Notes: generated by a model from the letters alone, not told the origin. A stretch of 64,000 nucleotides of DNA from Sphagnum compactum (GCA_965153455.1 OZ234496.1:20142304-20206303), one strand, 5' to 3'. Shown: positions 24,385 through 37,840, counted from the first letter of the stretch. Program-made: numbers and translations.

Positions 24385-25292
24385 AGTTCAGGGTCTTGAG
24401 CTCTCTGCCTCCTTGCCACAAGCTCATGCACAGCACTCTCCTTTTTACTTCTCGCAAACTCTTTGACTGATGAGTGCATGCAAGAAGGAGGACCGAGATC
24501 TCGATGCCCTCCTCTTGCCCTTGGCCTTGAACTCTCTGTTTGCTGCTGTGCCCCCTGATTCTTTCTTAAAGCCAGTCGTGTATCTTGTTTCCCCCCTCAC
24601 TAATTCCATCTCCTGTTCCAGCTCTATCATGGCTGCAAGCCTGTCTCTGTCCTCATCGTACTTGTAAAGATCACTTCCATACGAAAACTCGCTCTTATAG
24701 CCATCTCCATGATTGTCTTTGTCCTTATCCAAGGACTCAAACCTAAACCCAAAAAAATGCAAGGTATAGGTTAAGTGCTTGAAAGTTATCCCCAAGAAAA
24801 ACAAAAAATACACATCTTTGAACATGCACATAATACATATATATATAGACACACACACATATAAAATCTCCTTAGATTACAAGTGAGGCAGCAACAATTT
24901 GAGCCCCATGAAATTCCACCATACTTCATCTCTTCAGAGTTCTTCAAAGGGTTTCATCAATGCTACGGTTTCATCAAATGAAGCTCCACATACTACAATT
25001 CTGCAGAATCCTCCAAATTCGAATCCCCTAACTCCAATACTCCCATTTAGTCAAGATAGGAAGAAGACTGGGATTACATCGTCTTCAAAGGCATCTTGGA
25101 GGTCTTTGCTTTCCTCATGGAACCAGCTGGTCCTCCTCCTCCTTCCCCGAATTCGTCGTAGTCCTGATTGGAATCAATCCGATCCCGGGAACTCCAATCA
25201 TCCGTCGGTGCTTGCATCTTCTTGCCCCATCCTCCACTCTTGGCTCGCCCTGCTGCCTCCAAAAAAATCTCATCCAGCGAGACGTCCGCCAT
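24385..25292 (-). pseudogene. RTF1/VIP5-like N-terminal exons
   Basis: Exon 1, 25292-25078, starts MADVSLDEIFLEAAGRAKSG and ends MRKAKTSKMPLKT, matching the RTF1 N-terminus (M-A-D-L-x-x-LLLEAAGR). Donor GTAATC joins acceptor GGGTTTAG at 24743, giving exon 2 from 24742: FESLDKDKDNHGDGYKSEF, YGSDLYKYDEDRDRLAAMIE, LEQEMELVRGE and NREFKAKGKRRASRSRSS. Near 24490 a frameshift occurs. In another frame the conserved KKESAVHELVARRQRAQDPE follows and meets a TAG. A GA-rich leader (25300-25390) resembles a plant 5' UTR. So the first about 170 residues are open but the gene is broken. The Plus3 and C-terminal parts lie 20 kb away on the same strand (2985-4795), with the HNL locus between. Confidence 0.75.
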
Positions 25293-25859
25293 TTCTCCTT
25301 CTCCACTTTTCCTTCTCTCTCCCTCTCTCTCTTCCTGTTCTCTTCCTGGTCGTGTTCCAAGTACTCATCTTCCTCTTCCTCTACTTCTCAAACCTGCGCA
25401 CAAAAGGTTTCTCAAATGTGCACGCACAAAAGGGTGATGAGATACGCAGACAATGTGGGCGAGACAAGCTTGCGACGAGACAATCTTCCCAACAATTCTG
25501 CGGCAACAAACGAGATTTCGTTGCTCTGGAACACACAAGGAAATGCGCTGCCTTCGCTCTGCAATGCACAGAAACCATAACCCTAATCTCTTCCGAGGAA
25601 GAGAACCTAAAACCCGAAAAGAGTAGGGCTTTTTCTTTTCACACATGGATATCTTTGCTCACGTATTTTGTCCCCTTAATATTGGACTCCTTCAAAGGCT
25701 CTTTTCACACAGGTTTTGGTCGTACATTATTGTATTCGTTTATTTACACCAAGTGTCCCATAGTCAAAATATAATTCTGAAAGAAAATAAATTGGATAAA
25801 AATTCCTGGCAGTGGCAATTTCAGTAGCTAAATTAAATATTTTTTGCTTGAAGTTCATC

Positions 25860-25960
25860 AAAGGGACATAATAGTCCAAAGGTAAAAAAGTATTAGAGTT
25901 CATCTCAAAGGATTTTGAGTTCAAATCCCATCTTTTTTTTTAGCTTTGACAAACAATGTG
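25860..25960 (+). mobile_element. Possible SINE-like tRNA-derived fragment
   Basis: Box-A-like TAGTCCAAAGGT is followed about 40 bp later by box-B-like GAGTTCAAATCCC and then a T-run. This fits a tRNA-derived SINE head, but no full element or target-site duplication was found. Confidence 0.3.
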
Positions 25961-27059
25961 GAAATTATTTTGTTTCTTTGTTTATTTATTTATTTCAACC
26001 TGACTCGTTGAAGGATTTAAATTGAAGTACACAAAATTAGTAGTAGTATGTCAATCGATTATAAATTATTTTTTTGTATTGTATTTTTTGTTTTTTCTAG
26101 AGAAGAGAAAAAGATTGAAAAAATGATATAACATTTGTTCTTTTTCAGGTTTTAAAAAAGTTTTCCATTATTTTTGTTCCTTTCCAAACATAAAAGAAAT
26201 TTGTTGAGTTTTAAATTTGGCTACATGTCAGTGAGGACAGTAGAAAAGTTTGGGAATCATGTTACAGTTTGGCGACATCCTTCAGCCTATTGTCTAAATA
26301 TGGCAACTTCAAAAAAAAGTTGCTCATAACATGGCGACAGAGGACTTTTTTCCTAAAAAAACAAGCATTTGTTCTTGTAACAAAGCTCTCTTTTTATTGT
26401 CGTCAGGTTGCGAAATTTCGCCAAAAACAAATTCACTGGTCACACAAAGGATAAATCTGTAAAGAAGCTTAATGAAATCCATGCCTTTAGTTATAGCTCT
26501 TGTATAACAAATAGAGTATTTTTGAACAAATTTAAGTGAATTTCCTTACATTCAACTTAGTTACATTACATTACTTGATTTTCAACTTAGTTTTCAAATT
26601 ACAAATTTATGATTCTAACTTCAACAAAGCAAAACATCCAGAGCTACTAATTTCAGGCATGTTTTTATTATCTAAATTGCTTTGAAAAGTTTGTCACAAC
26701 ATATATCAAAAGCCTGGAAGGATTCATCACCAAAATTTCTATGTGCTAGTTTGAACCCAAAGGGTTGGTGCATTGTGAAAGCTCTCTAGATAGTAATGAA
26801 TTTGATCCATTAATCAACCCAGCTGATGAAAAACCCCATGTGACAAGTTGTAGTGATTTGAACTATATTTGGAAGTATGATGAAATATCAGCTTCGAGAT
26901 TAAAGGATCAGACTCATGTGGTCATTTGAAAGGAAAGCAGCTTGTAGCGAATTGTTTAATCTGCTATAAATTCCTAATGAAATTAGTGTGATTTAAATTA
27001 CAAATAATGATGAAGGGCATGTTCATGCTCATGGGAACAAAAAGAGAATGTCAACTTTT

Positions 27060-28100
27060 ATGTGTAATTATGTGATGCCATTTGAAGATCATGATTACAA
27101 ATCATGACAAGTTAAGCTAAATGACTAATATGACTTAGCTCATGACATTCAACATTGAACTACTACATCTAGTTGAGAAAAATCAACTTGTGGTTACAAG
27201 AACCACAAGATGAATTGGAGGCCTTTTGTAGCAACAAGAGAATAGAGCTATTGAGTTGGCTACAACCAAAACTGTATTTACTTCTAGGTCAACTGGGGGA
27301 AAACTCTAAGTTGTGCAAACCTGGAAGGATGCATCAAGTAAGTAGCTAGCAACTTCCATTGCATCTGAATTCTAGAATCTATAGAGAGGGATGCACCACA
27401 GTGGACTATGTTCATAAACAATCAATATGATGTCCTAGCCAAGTACTAAAATAGTCAGAAACATTGGTACAATATAGTAAAGCTGAGAAGGATGTAGCTA
27501 TGTGATGCCATTTGAGAATCATGACAAGTTTACACTAAATGGCTAATATGAAACTCACACATGTATATGACATTGGGTTGCTGTTGCATCTAGTTGAGAA
27601 AAATCAATCAGCTTCTGGTTACAATCTAAATACAAGATTCAAATGCTTCTTGGTTGTAACGAGAACTAAAGTAAGATCTGAAATTGCAGTCTATAAACTG
27701 TAGCAAGCAAGAATTGCACTGGTGTAGCTGGTTTTTACAGCCAAAACTGCTGTGTGTACTACTTCAGCCTATAGATACCTGTCCAGGAACTCCAAGACGA
27801 CGTTGCAGCTTGCAGCAGCAGGATGCATATAATCAGCTCCAGCTGGAGGCGCTACTTCCATGCATCTGAATTCTGCAGAGAATATGGATGGATCCATCAC
27901 AACTGTCGACTGTGTGTTAACAAACAATCATCATATCCTAGTAATTGACTAAACAGTACCACGATCCTTGAATTAGTAATATAATGAAATGAACCTTGAC
28001 TAATATGAAGCTCATCACATGACGCTGAACTGCAGATCTAGTTGAGAAAAATCAGCTTCTGGTTACAATCTGAAGTAGAAGATGAAATTGCAAATAGGCA
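27060..28100. repeat. About 430-bp degenerate tandem duplication downstream of the MADS gene
   Basis: Three related segments recur: TCTAGTTGAGAAAAATCA at about 27167, 27586 and 28035. Each is preceded by a CTAATATGA and TCACATGAC-like stretch, and at least the first two by TATGTGATGCCATTTGA. Shared blocks such as TTCCATGCATCTGAATTCT lie between. Spacing is about 420-450 bp. The copy at 28035 is the 3' end region of the MADS gene, so the others are probably duplicates of its 3' UTR and terminal intron or exon. Confidence 0.65.
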
Positions 28101-31100
28101 GCAAGCAAGAACAGCTTGGATATATAGACTTGCTGGTTACAGTCAAAGCTGTACCCCAGAAATAGGCATTTAATTAACTGTGAAGGTGCAGAGCTTGTAG
28201 AGGAAGAGGTGATGGTGTTTCTGGTTGTTGTTGTTGTTACCTGGCTGAAATATGCTGTTGGGTATTGTGAGCTTGAGTAAGCTTGTTGGTGATGATGATG
28301 TGACTGCAGATGAGCTGAATATTGCAGCCATGGAGCTGCTGCAGCTGCAGTACCGGCACTACTGTTGGATGCATGACGTACTTGTTGCTCAGCAGATTCT
28401 GGATTTACAAAAGTCTGATCATCCGCTGCAGCTGCTGATCCAGCTTGATGACCTGTAGCATCTAGCCCGGCAGCTGCTGCAAATGCCTGCTGCATGGCGC
28501 TACTAGTGACGTTTCCTGCTGTACCACGAGCTTCCAATTTCGTTTTCTTGTTCGACGACTCTTCATATTGCCCTACTAATGTAACTGCTGCACTAGATCG
28601 GGACTCACGAATATTGGCCAATTCGCGAAAGCCCCGAGCAGCAGCAGCATGAGCAGCAGCTACACTCGTAGTAGTACTACTGATCATGCCCGACCGCGCC
28701 ACCAAACCCATCTGGTACTGTAACTCATGATCTGGTTGTGTCGACTGTGGAGCTTGAAAGAAAGCGGATGTGCGGCTTGCATCTCCATCTCCGCTAATTG
28801 TGACGTTGCTCCCCACGTCGTCCCTATAATTAACACCGAATACAAAATACAGCCAGTACCACAATAATTTTCCTTTAAGCCCACACAAAACATCTGCAAA
28901 CACATCATGAGTTCATGACAACTTACGAGACATTAAAACTAGAAGCTGCTGCAGCAGCAGGCAAGATGAGGTTGATGAAGATCGACATGATTGCTTGCAG
29001 GGTCGATTCAGGAAGATCTCAGTACAAGAAAATGTGGTTTTTTTCCTAACACAAAAAGACAATTAGTAGTCTCTCTAGGAGACTCTTCACCACAGTACAT
29101 TATGTGGATGGATGGATGGATGGATACCTGGATATCTGGCGGGCTGGTAGAACTAGCGAAGTATTAGTCGACTGATGCAGCTCCATAAAATCTAGTTGAG
29201 GAGTAGCTGCTGCACTCATGGTTTCCTGATCATTACGCTCTGGGATTATATTCCATTGCATCAAGGAAGAAGAAGCGGCTGCAGCAGCAGCTTGTCCGCT
29301 AGCTGCTGCCATGGCTCCTGATCCTCCTCCCCCAGCGCGTTGTTGCATGGCCCTCAACTGCATGTTGCCCATAAACTCGTGCTGCATGTGTTGCAATTAC
29401 AAGGAGAAAAAATTAACTACACTACGCACGACGTACTGGACTAGCATGACGTCTCATGTATAAACCTGCTCATCTGAGATCCGCTCTACATTCTTAGGTA
29501 CCTCAAGGAGATCTTCGAGTTTCATAGAACTGATTTCATGACGCAGAGACTGATAAGAAGGAAGCTGCTGGTGCAGAAGCTGATCAGACAAAAGCTGCAA
29601 CAATTTGCTGGTAGGTACCTGTCTTTGGATGGCAGTACTGGTTGCTTGCAGATCATAAGCTGCATTGGTGACAGAATTCTGCACCACCAAAACCAATGCA
29701 GTTGGCAAGATTCCCATGAAAGATCCTACGGCATATGCATGGATTAATGCTCAGGAATAATTTCGTAGCTGCTTGCAATGCAGTGCGACGGTGCAGACCA
29801 AACTTTTGCAGAAGACGTAGTAGAAGAAGAAGAAGAAGATCAAAGTACACATATGATTTCTCTACTAGAGTCTAGATTCATATTCTTGTGAAGCAGTACC
29901 TTTCGTTGGCGCACTCTTTCAAGAGCTTGTTCTAATTCTGTCTCCATGGTTGCGAGCTGCTGGACGGAAGTGACAGTTTGAATGAGTTGCTCGTCTGCAA
30001 GAAGAAATCTGCAGGCAGCAATGCGTAATATCATGGATCGTGGGCACCCACTGCCTTAATCCTTCAATCATTTGATCATGAATTTCCTACACTTTGTGTG
30101 CTGGGCACCCGCTGCTGCTTTCAGGGCCTCGGACCAGCTTCTGCAACACTTGTTGATCAACTAGTACTACTACATCACAGCAGAGCTACGAGACAGCTAC
30201 AAGAAGAATGCACATGGGATTGAATTAATTTACCTTGCTCGATGTTGCAGCATATCTTTCTCATGTGTCAGTTTCTTCACTTGTTCTTGCAACAGCCCAA
30301 GTTCATAACTCTTGCTGCAATGGTTCGCCAGATCGACACACTAGAACTTCAGTAAAACATTATAGAATCCTCGACCTAGCTACTTGCAGTGTAGTAGCAG
30401 CAGCCTCGACTTGGAAGGAAATCGATTGCTTGTTAGTTAGCGGCTGCAAAGATCAGATCTTCGACAAGCTTGCAGCTAGCTAGCTGGAATTGCAAAGACT
30501 AGTATGCAGTACAATTCTGCAGTATTGAAGATTCTGAAAGCTTCAAAGCAGGTGTTCATGTTTTAATTTTGAACCTCGATTCCTGAGATGCCGCAAGCTC
30601 ATCGTGTTGGGTTAACCCCAAATGATCATCCACCTTCTCTCCTCCTCCTGCATTAAGCTTCTTCAATGCCTTGTGCAAATACTGCAAAACACTTCCAAGC
30701 AACCAGCTTCAGGTGCAGTCGAGCTTTAACATATATAGAGTCGACGTTGTGATCCAGAGGTGCAAAATGGCCGTGATGAGTAAGATCTGTGCCCGCAATA
30801 TGATCTAGATGCAGGTCTGAAAGCAAGTCTAGTCCTAATAGTCATCCTGTGCAGTACAGCAAGCTGCTTACCAGATCCAGATTCTGGCTGTTTCTGTAGG
30901 TTGAAGTTGTCGAGAGGATCCAATCGATTCGCATGAAGAATCAAACACACCCACGAAGAAATGTTTTTGGATCAAGTCAAAAAATTGTTATGAAGAACAC
31001 AGCAAGAATCTCACACATGGAATTCGTCACATTGCAGCTGCTGTTACAAGAACTGATGAGAATCTTAGATTTTTGTCATGTTGGGTGGAAAAGAGTAGTA

Positions 31101-31972
31101 GAAGAAAGTGGCTGCAGGCGGACGCACCTGCTGTTGTACTTGTTGCGGTCATGATGCATGTGGAAACTCGCAAAGCGAGTCAACATATCCTCAAAACTGC
31201 GCCCCCATATATATTATTCAGTATCACAGGTCAAGCTCTTATACTCATCAGCTGGTGTAGGCAGGCAGGAAGAAGAAGAAGAAGACTTGGAAGAACCTGA
31301 CCAAGAGTAGCTAGAGAAGATGATGAATATGCAGGACAGGCCAGGATCCGCGAGCAGTTTATATGTAGAAGTGCACACCTTTTGTTGCGTTCGTGGAACG
31401 GTAAGTTCGCGAAACGAGCTATCACATCTTCAATACTAGTGATCATGGCCATCGATAGATCATCGTCCCCGGAAATTCACACACATGAATCCAAACACAA
31501 ACACCATCAGTGTCTAAGTACTCGTGATGTGCGCAATCCAATCGCCTTCTTCTTCTTCTGCACGTACCCATTGAACCGAAGTCGCTGATCTAAGAGAGCT
31601 CTAGCTCTGCCTCGAAGTTCTAGATTGTGTTTGGCAAAACCTCTGCAGCTACCCATGAAGAAGCCGTGATGCTAGTGCTGCCTACTTTAGGACAAGAAGG
31701 TGCTGCTGCTGCAAGTACCAAACAAAAGATTGAAGTTTTGGCGCAAATTATAAGTGATATGAAGTTGCAGTTGCAGAGAATGAAACCTACCTGCAATTGC
31801 AATACTGCGTGAGTTTTCCAGATGGCGAGAACATGATGAGAGCGATGTCGATGTCACACAACACTGACAACTCGTAAGCCTTCTTCATCAGCCCATTGCG
31901 TCGCTTGGAGTATGTTACCTGTCTGTTGGTGGTATTCTCGATCTTCTTGATCTCCAACTTCACCCTTCCCAT
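28052..31972 (-). CDS. MIKC*-type MADS-box transcription factor
   Basis: Exons from the ATG at 31972: 31972-31791, 31435-31379, 31196-31128, 30893-30872 (22 nt), 30681-30575, 30314-30234, 30008-29900, 29678-29466, 29381-29128, probably 28938-28927 (12 nt), and 28823-28241 or on to 28052. Exon 1 is the classic 182-nt MADS exon: [55 protein letters not shown]-like exons [18 protein letters not shown] and [19 protein letters not shown] are followed by [29 protein letters not shown] and [20 protein letters not shown], then [18 protein letters not shown] and [20 protein letters not shown]. The C-terminus is Ala/Gln/His-rich, about 563 residues to YFSQ. The elongated multi-exon I/K region marks MIKC*, whose members act as DNA-binding heterodimers in gametophytes and sporophytes. 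The last exon and stop are uncertain. The frame is open throughout, so likely functional. Confidence 0.87.
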
Positions 31973-33640
31973 GATGGCAGGCAGCTGCAGCTTGCAGTCT
32001 GCAACAGTCACTGCAAGCTCCGCTGCAATGAGCAACAAGTTTTGAGTCAGATTCGACAAATCCCGGGGCAGTGAGCTGTAGTGAAAAGCTAATGGTTTGA
32101 GCTGCGACATCGCTGACCATGACGAAGAACAACAGCAAGCCCGACATTCACATGATCCCGAGAGACATTCACATGATCCAGACAGCAAAAGTAGAAGAAG
32201 AAACACAACAACAACAACAACATCATCACAAGCTTCTTCTGTTGAACTTCTTCGCATACATGTGCACCCAACAAGCTTCCGGGACATTCATTCTGTAGCT
32301 AGTTACCTTATTGTAATCCTTGCGGCTGCAGCTAGCGGACGTGATCACCTGTTGAAGCTGCTTCTTAGATCTCCCCGGCCTTCTATCAGAACTGCTACAA
32401 AATCTAGCGTAATACAGATTCGGACACACCAGCTAGTCCGGAGCTCCTGAATACATGATCACAACTACATGAGGCACGGAGTCGGCCATCACCTCTAGTG
32501 CAGCATCGACCCAATTGATCTAGTCAAGGATCTCTTGATTTCAATCTCTTACTCTCTCACACCCAGGTCGCGACTCGACCAGTCCAGACTAGCCTCTTAC
32601 GTCTGGACAACGGTGCCAGTGGGCCTATGTCAGAGAAGACTCTATTGGCACTAAAAATCAAACAAGTCCCAGTCACGCTCACCCGGCGGCGTGCAGCTCT
32701 GCTTCCGTCATCCTTCGCATCCTTAGTAAAACCGCCGTCGAACTACCCGTAGTACTTTCGTGCGTCCGGAGTGGCGAATCCTACCTACCCATCTATCCAC
32801 CTATGGCTGTCTCTACTCAGTTAGTTGACTTTCTGGTGCTAGATTCTCCGTCTTCGTTTGCAGGTTATACTTGCAGGACTGGATATATATACATATATAT
32901 TGCGTGAGTCATCACAGCAAACAAGAAATTGACAAAGTTGCAGCCGAGGGTACGTTTGCAGCTAGCGAGTCGTCGATCGATCGATCCGCGAGCGGCACTA
33001 AAGAAATCAATGAATCAATTAATCAAGCTTCTCGACCACAATTTCCAAACAAAGAACCAAACAAACTGGCACAACAAGTTGAAGCGGCTGCGGCGGCGGC
33101 GGCAGGATAAGGCGCTAGCTCCAGCAATGATATCATAGCAATTGCTGCTGCAACGTCGTCGATGTCCTTTGGTAATTTGTTGGTATGCTGGGGTGAGGGT
33201 TGAAGTTGCAGCAAGAGCTTGAACAGGTTGCTAGCAGCAGCATCGACGGGTGATCTTGCAGCTTGCTGGCTTCGTTCGAATTACCACTAGCTAGCTTCTT
33301 CTGCCGCTGAGATGCAGCAGGACCAGTGACTAGCTAGTATCTGCAACTCCATCTCTTCTACTAGTGCGACAAGCTAGAAACGTCGTCCATGTTCGTGGTC
33401 CCACGCCATCCTTCTCCTCCGCACCCCCGGCCACGTCCAGAGCGCGCACTGGCAGCAGCAGCAAGCCGAGCAACGAAAACAGCAGCGAAGGAAAGCAAAG
33501 CAAAGCAAGCAAGCGCGCATCCCACCACCGTCGTCACCACTGCAGTCATTGGTTAGGTTCCAGAACTCCGCTCGGAGGAAGGGAAGGGAAGCGAAGGGAG
33601 TGGACCCACCAGAGTTCGAATCCAAATTCTGCGTAAATTC
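31973..33640 (-). promoter_or_regulatory. Putative 5' leader of the MADS gene
   Basis: No coding frame conserved. The stretch is GC-richer than its surroundings and full of GCN/CAG triplets (for example 33080-33105). It reads on the minus strand as a long leader, with possible introns, upstream of the ATG. TATA-like TTATAAAAAC (about 33651-33660) and AAATATAAAC (about 33662-33671) on the minus strand could place transcription start near 33.62 kb. Not confirmable without transcript data. Confidence 0.35.
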
Positions 33641-33759
33641 CTGCTGCGTTTTTATAACGGCGTTTATATTTGGGGGTTCCTCTGCCTGGCTGGTAAATAA
33701 TAAATCACAACAACAACAAAACACCATAAATAATCAAGCTATTTAGGGAATATTATTAT

Positions 33760-36700
33760 GGCGCTTGATTTTGAGTGTTCATTAATTGCGGAAAAAAACC
33801 TCCCATTAAGATGATTTTGTTTTGTTTTTTTTTTTTTTGGGTGGGAGAGGGGGCGGGTGTGTGCGTCTTTGGAGAAACTTTCCGGAGTGGACAAACCCGT
33901 GGGGCATTTCAAAAAACAAAAAACTCACACCCATGTGCGTTTCGCTTTCGGAAATACCTTCCGTCCTGCGCATTCCATTTTATGAAATGCCTCTTGTCGT
34001 TTTCTTGTGATACTTTGCGGGTATTATAGGAAACTTTAGGGCATTATTTACACAATGTAAAAATCAAATTGCTGCGGCATTACCAAAATCGGACTCGCCT
34101 TGGCTCTATGCCGCTCATATGGCATTCTATTCCCATAATAATGCCCATGGTATCAAGTGTTACCTTGCACATAAATCTCATAGAAGGGAATTATTAATTA
34201 CACGGCCTTAAGGCTTATTATCTCCTATCCATAGTTTACATAATAATAGTTGTCATGTCAAGGGTCTTATAAATTAGAGCCACTTTAGACAAGAGTCCAA
34301 GACCAAGACAAATCAAATTGGGATTTAGCGTATATGGCATCATTTTTGAGGGAAAATCAATTGGTCTGGATCCAAGAAAATAACTTAAAAGGAGAGCTCA
34401 TGCTTTTGAGAATCAAAGTGTAAGCTAGAGTCCAAGGTTGTTCATTTTTTTATTTATTGTTCAAAAAAATATCCTGGCTCAAATTTTGAGAGAATGAAAT
34501 ATACGTCCATGGATGATTGAGACATTGTTAAGAGCACATCAACTCCCTATTATTTTTATCAATTCTAGAGTTAACATGCTTGATTTTGTGCATTCTCTCA
34601 AGGTGGTTACTAGAATAAAAGAACATTCTCAATCTTTCCAAGTGCATGAAATGAAAGTGAAAACAGAAAATACAAAAACTCATGAAAAAGAAAGAAAAAA
34701 AGAAAAAAAATCAAAGATTAACTTAATCCTCTCACAGTTCAATCACATTTTTGATATTGGACCCCAAGCCTTTAGATGCACTCATTGTACCTTTAATTTA
34801 AAAATAAATAAATATATATAAGAAAGGTCCAATTCAAGGTTCAATTTGCTTCAAATTAATCCCTGAGCGTTTGGTCCCTGGACCCTTGTCTAAAATGGCG
34901 TTTTTCAGAAACCTAATCACCTTTTTTTTTTTTTGAAAAGATGAGGCAAAATCTTTTTGTAAAATAATCAGAAAATGATGTGCAAAAATTTAAAACATTC
35001 CAGGAAGTGCTTGTTGAATTACCTCTTTGTAATTTGCATGTAGTTTGCACGGAACTGCATGTAAGTAACTAGTTCACTAAGGCAACTCTTAAAAACAATT
35101 AAAAAAGTGAGTCAATGATTTAAGTCCCCTGATCATTGAGTCACAATTAAATGGTCACCAAAAAAATTTCTTTGAATCTTATGAATGGTTCCTACGGTTG
35201 CAACATTTAATTGCCACTTTTTGGATGTTAAATCCTCAAAACAATTCAAGTCTCTCATTCTAACAATATGATTGGCAATTTAAGCTTCTTTTCACCCCCT
35301 GTGCACAAGCTGTCTATTCCATAGACCCCCATATATTAGTGTATATTTCTTACACTAGACTTAACCTTGTATGTAGAAAAAAGGGTTGAAGACAACACCA
35401 AAATATCAACCATCCAGAAAAAAACAAAATGTCATCACTTTTTAGTGTTCAGAAGATTATAGTAAATCGCAAAACGTGAAAAAGCTGAAACCTTGTTCAC
35501 ACTAATCTAAGTTCCAACAATCCCTTAATAGCACAACCATATAAAAAAGGTGACAACTAGAAAAAAAAAACTTCATCACTTTTTAATGCCAAAATAGTTA
35601 GGAGCAATCCCAAAACATGAAAAAGCTAAAACTTATTCACACTAAAAACGTTGAATTAGTTGTCAATAACTAGGTATCAAGTTGGTAGAATGTGAATGTC
35701 AATTCACAAACATGTTAAATAATGTTGCCTAGGATATCTAACACATATTTTGCTTGGGTGTGTTTTACATGACCTTAAAGAAATATTTTATGTTTTTGTA
35801 AATTTTTTAATTTTTTCAACTTTGTATATTTTTAAACTCCATTTGATGGTAACTGTGCATAGTGTGTGAATGGTTCTTGAAGGGACAAGTTATGAAAGGA
35901 TGGTGTTAATGGTTTTTGAATGGCTTTTAACACAATCTAGAATGGTAATAATATCAAAAAAATATTTCAGCTTTATATATAGTTTAGAATTTGTTTAGAA
36001 TACATTATTGAAAAGACCAATTGATTCAACAAATATTGAACTTGTATATTGAACTTGATAAATTTATATGAAATTTATTTAAATGTCTTTATATGTATTA
36101 CTCAATTTAAATTTTAAGTCAATTATTACCAAAAAAAAAGTTCAAATTGATGATGATAATCATTGTTAAATGAAAGAGCTAAAAATATTTTGGATGAAAA
36201 TAACCAAATGTTTTTCTAGTTAATTCATCTTCAAATAGAATATAATGTCCATAGAATCTTATAACGAGATAGTTTTTTTTTGCAATTATAACAATTATTT
36301 TAAAAGGCTTAATGCGATGTAAATCATAAGAATATAAACATTTCAAATGGGGGAAATTTTGATATGTGGCATTCATGTGTTGGTCTATTATCCCAAACTT
36401 TGTTTTTTCATAACTAATTCACAACTATGTGTTAAAATTTTATTTTTTTTGAACTACATTTTGACTTATATCATATATATTATGCATTCATGCTTTTATC
36501 ATCTAATATCACTTTGATAAACTTGATACATGTTGACTGTATCTTCTTATGCTTCATCTAAATAGGTTATCTCTATTAATTAATGTCTTTTTTGGGTGCA
36601 AACACAACCAAAGGAACCACCAAAGGTGGATATTGTTTAGTAACTAACCCTTTGTATCGTTGAAACAATACAATAAGAACGCAAAAATTCAAAATGTCAA

Positions 36701-37840
36701 TTTGTGATTTGAAATGGGTTTCAATATTTACATAGTTTCTACCATTAAAAATTTATGCAAATTCATGATGTTTCAAGAGTTCCTTTATAATATTCAAAGA
36801 AATCAAAACATTAGATTGGATATAGTTTTTTGTCAATTTCAAATGTCCCTCTAGTAGTTTAATAGATTTGCATCATTTGTTTTCAAAATTGAAAAGCATA
36901 TTCATGTTGATGATTAAAAGAACAAAATGATTTGAAATTGGTAAATTTTTTATTTATCACATGCATTAGCACAAATTTTGATTCAAACATGCTTACAACT
37001 TTCAAAATTATAAAATTTGATTATGTCTCTAAAAAAAGTTATTCATTTTTATGTGGTGGAGATCATGGGTAATGTTTATGGATGATACAATGTTAATATT
37101 TTTACGAAAAAGACATAAATTAGTTTCAAATTCTCATTGTGTGGTTAATTCAACAAAAAGGTTTATCTGATAAGCTTCTTTCAAATAATGTAAAGTTCAA
37201 ACTTCAATTTGACATACAACTTTGAGATGTGTACTTTATGTTGAAAATATATTCATTTGTTATACGTAAAGAAGAATAAAATTTTGTATGCACATTCAAT
37301 TTCATGTACTTGAAACTCATTGTTGAATACAAGTGAAAAACATTGCCAAAAGTTGGACGAAAAAAACATAAGTTTTCATTGTGAAATATAATTAAACTCA
37401 ATCTCGAAAAATTATTAAATCTTTGGCGTCCCTAGCTATTTTAATCATGTTTACACCCTCCAATTGGTTGCCATCACTTGGTGCTTGGTGTTGTGCTGTG
37501 TTTTGAACTTTGAACTTAAGACATTGCCTTTGTAGAACATTGTTCTTGTAAAACGTTATCCCCCCCCCCCAATTTCACAAGCAACATCCTACATGGTTTT
37601 ACACATCATATCAAAGGTCACAATTTTGTTTTGTTTTGTTATTCTTTTTTTTGTTCTACACTAGTGTTGAACACTAACCTACCAAGAAAAGGACTAACTT
37701 CCTACCAAGAAAAGGACTATCTTCCTACCAAAGAACTTCATCTTATCCGCAAACTATAATAATGTCCAAAATCATTGTAGCTTAAAGTTTGGGCTAACAT
37801 CAGTCAAACATTACGAGAGAACCAGGCAGATGCTACATAG
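33760..37840. other. AT-rich intergenic, no supported gene
   Basis: Low-complexity T-runs (33822-33838, 34921-34935), a 10-base C-run at about 37561 and many short degenerate repeats. No reading frame, tRNA or structured transposon recognised. Confidence 0.45.

Noticed and set aside
24899-25774. 291-codon plus-strand open frame
   Set aside because: It is antisense to the RTF1 N-terminal exons and their GA-rich leader. The Ser/Pro/Leu-rich content is a composition effect and no family is recognised.
31787-32287. Extended N-terminus of the MADS protein in the same open frame upstream of 31972
   Set aside because: MADS proteins start at [10 protein letters not shown]; the upstream residues are Val/Leu/Ser-rich translation of leader sequence.
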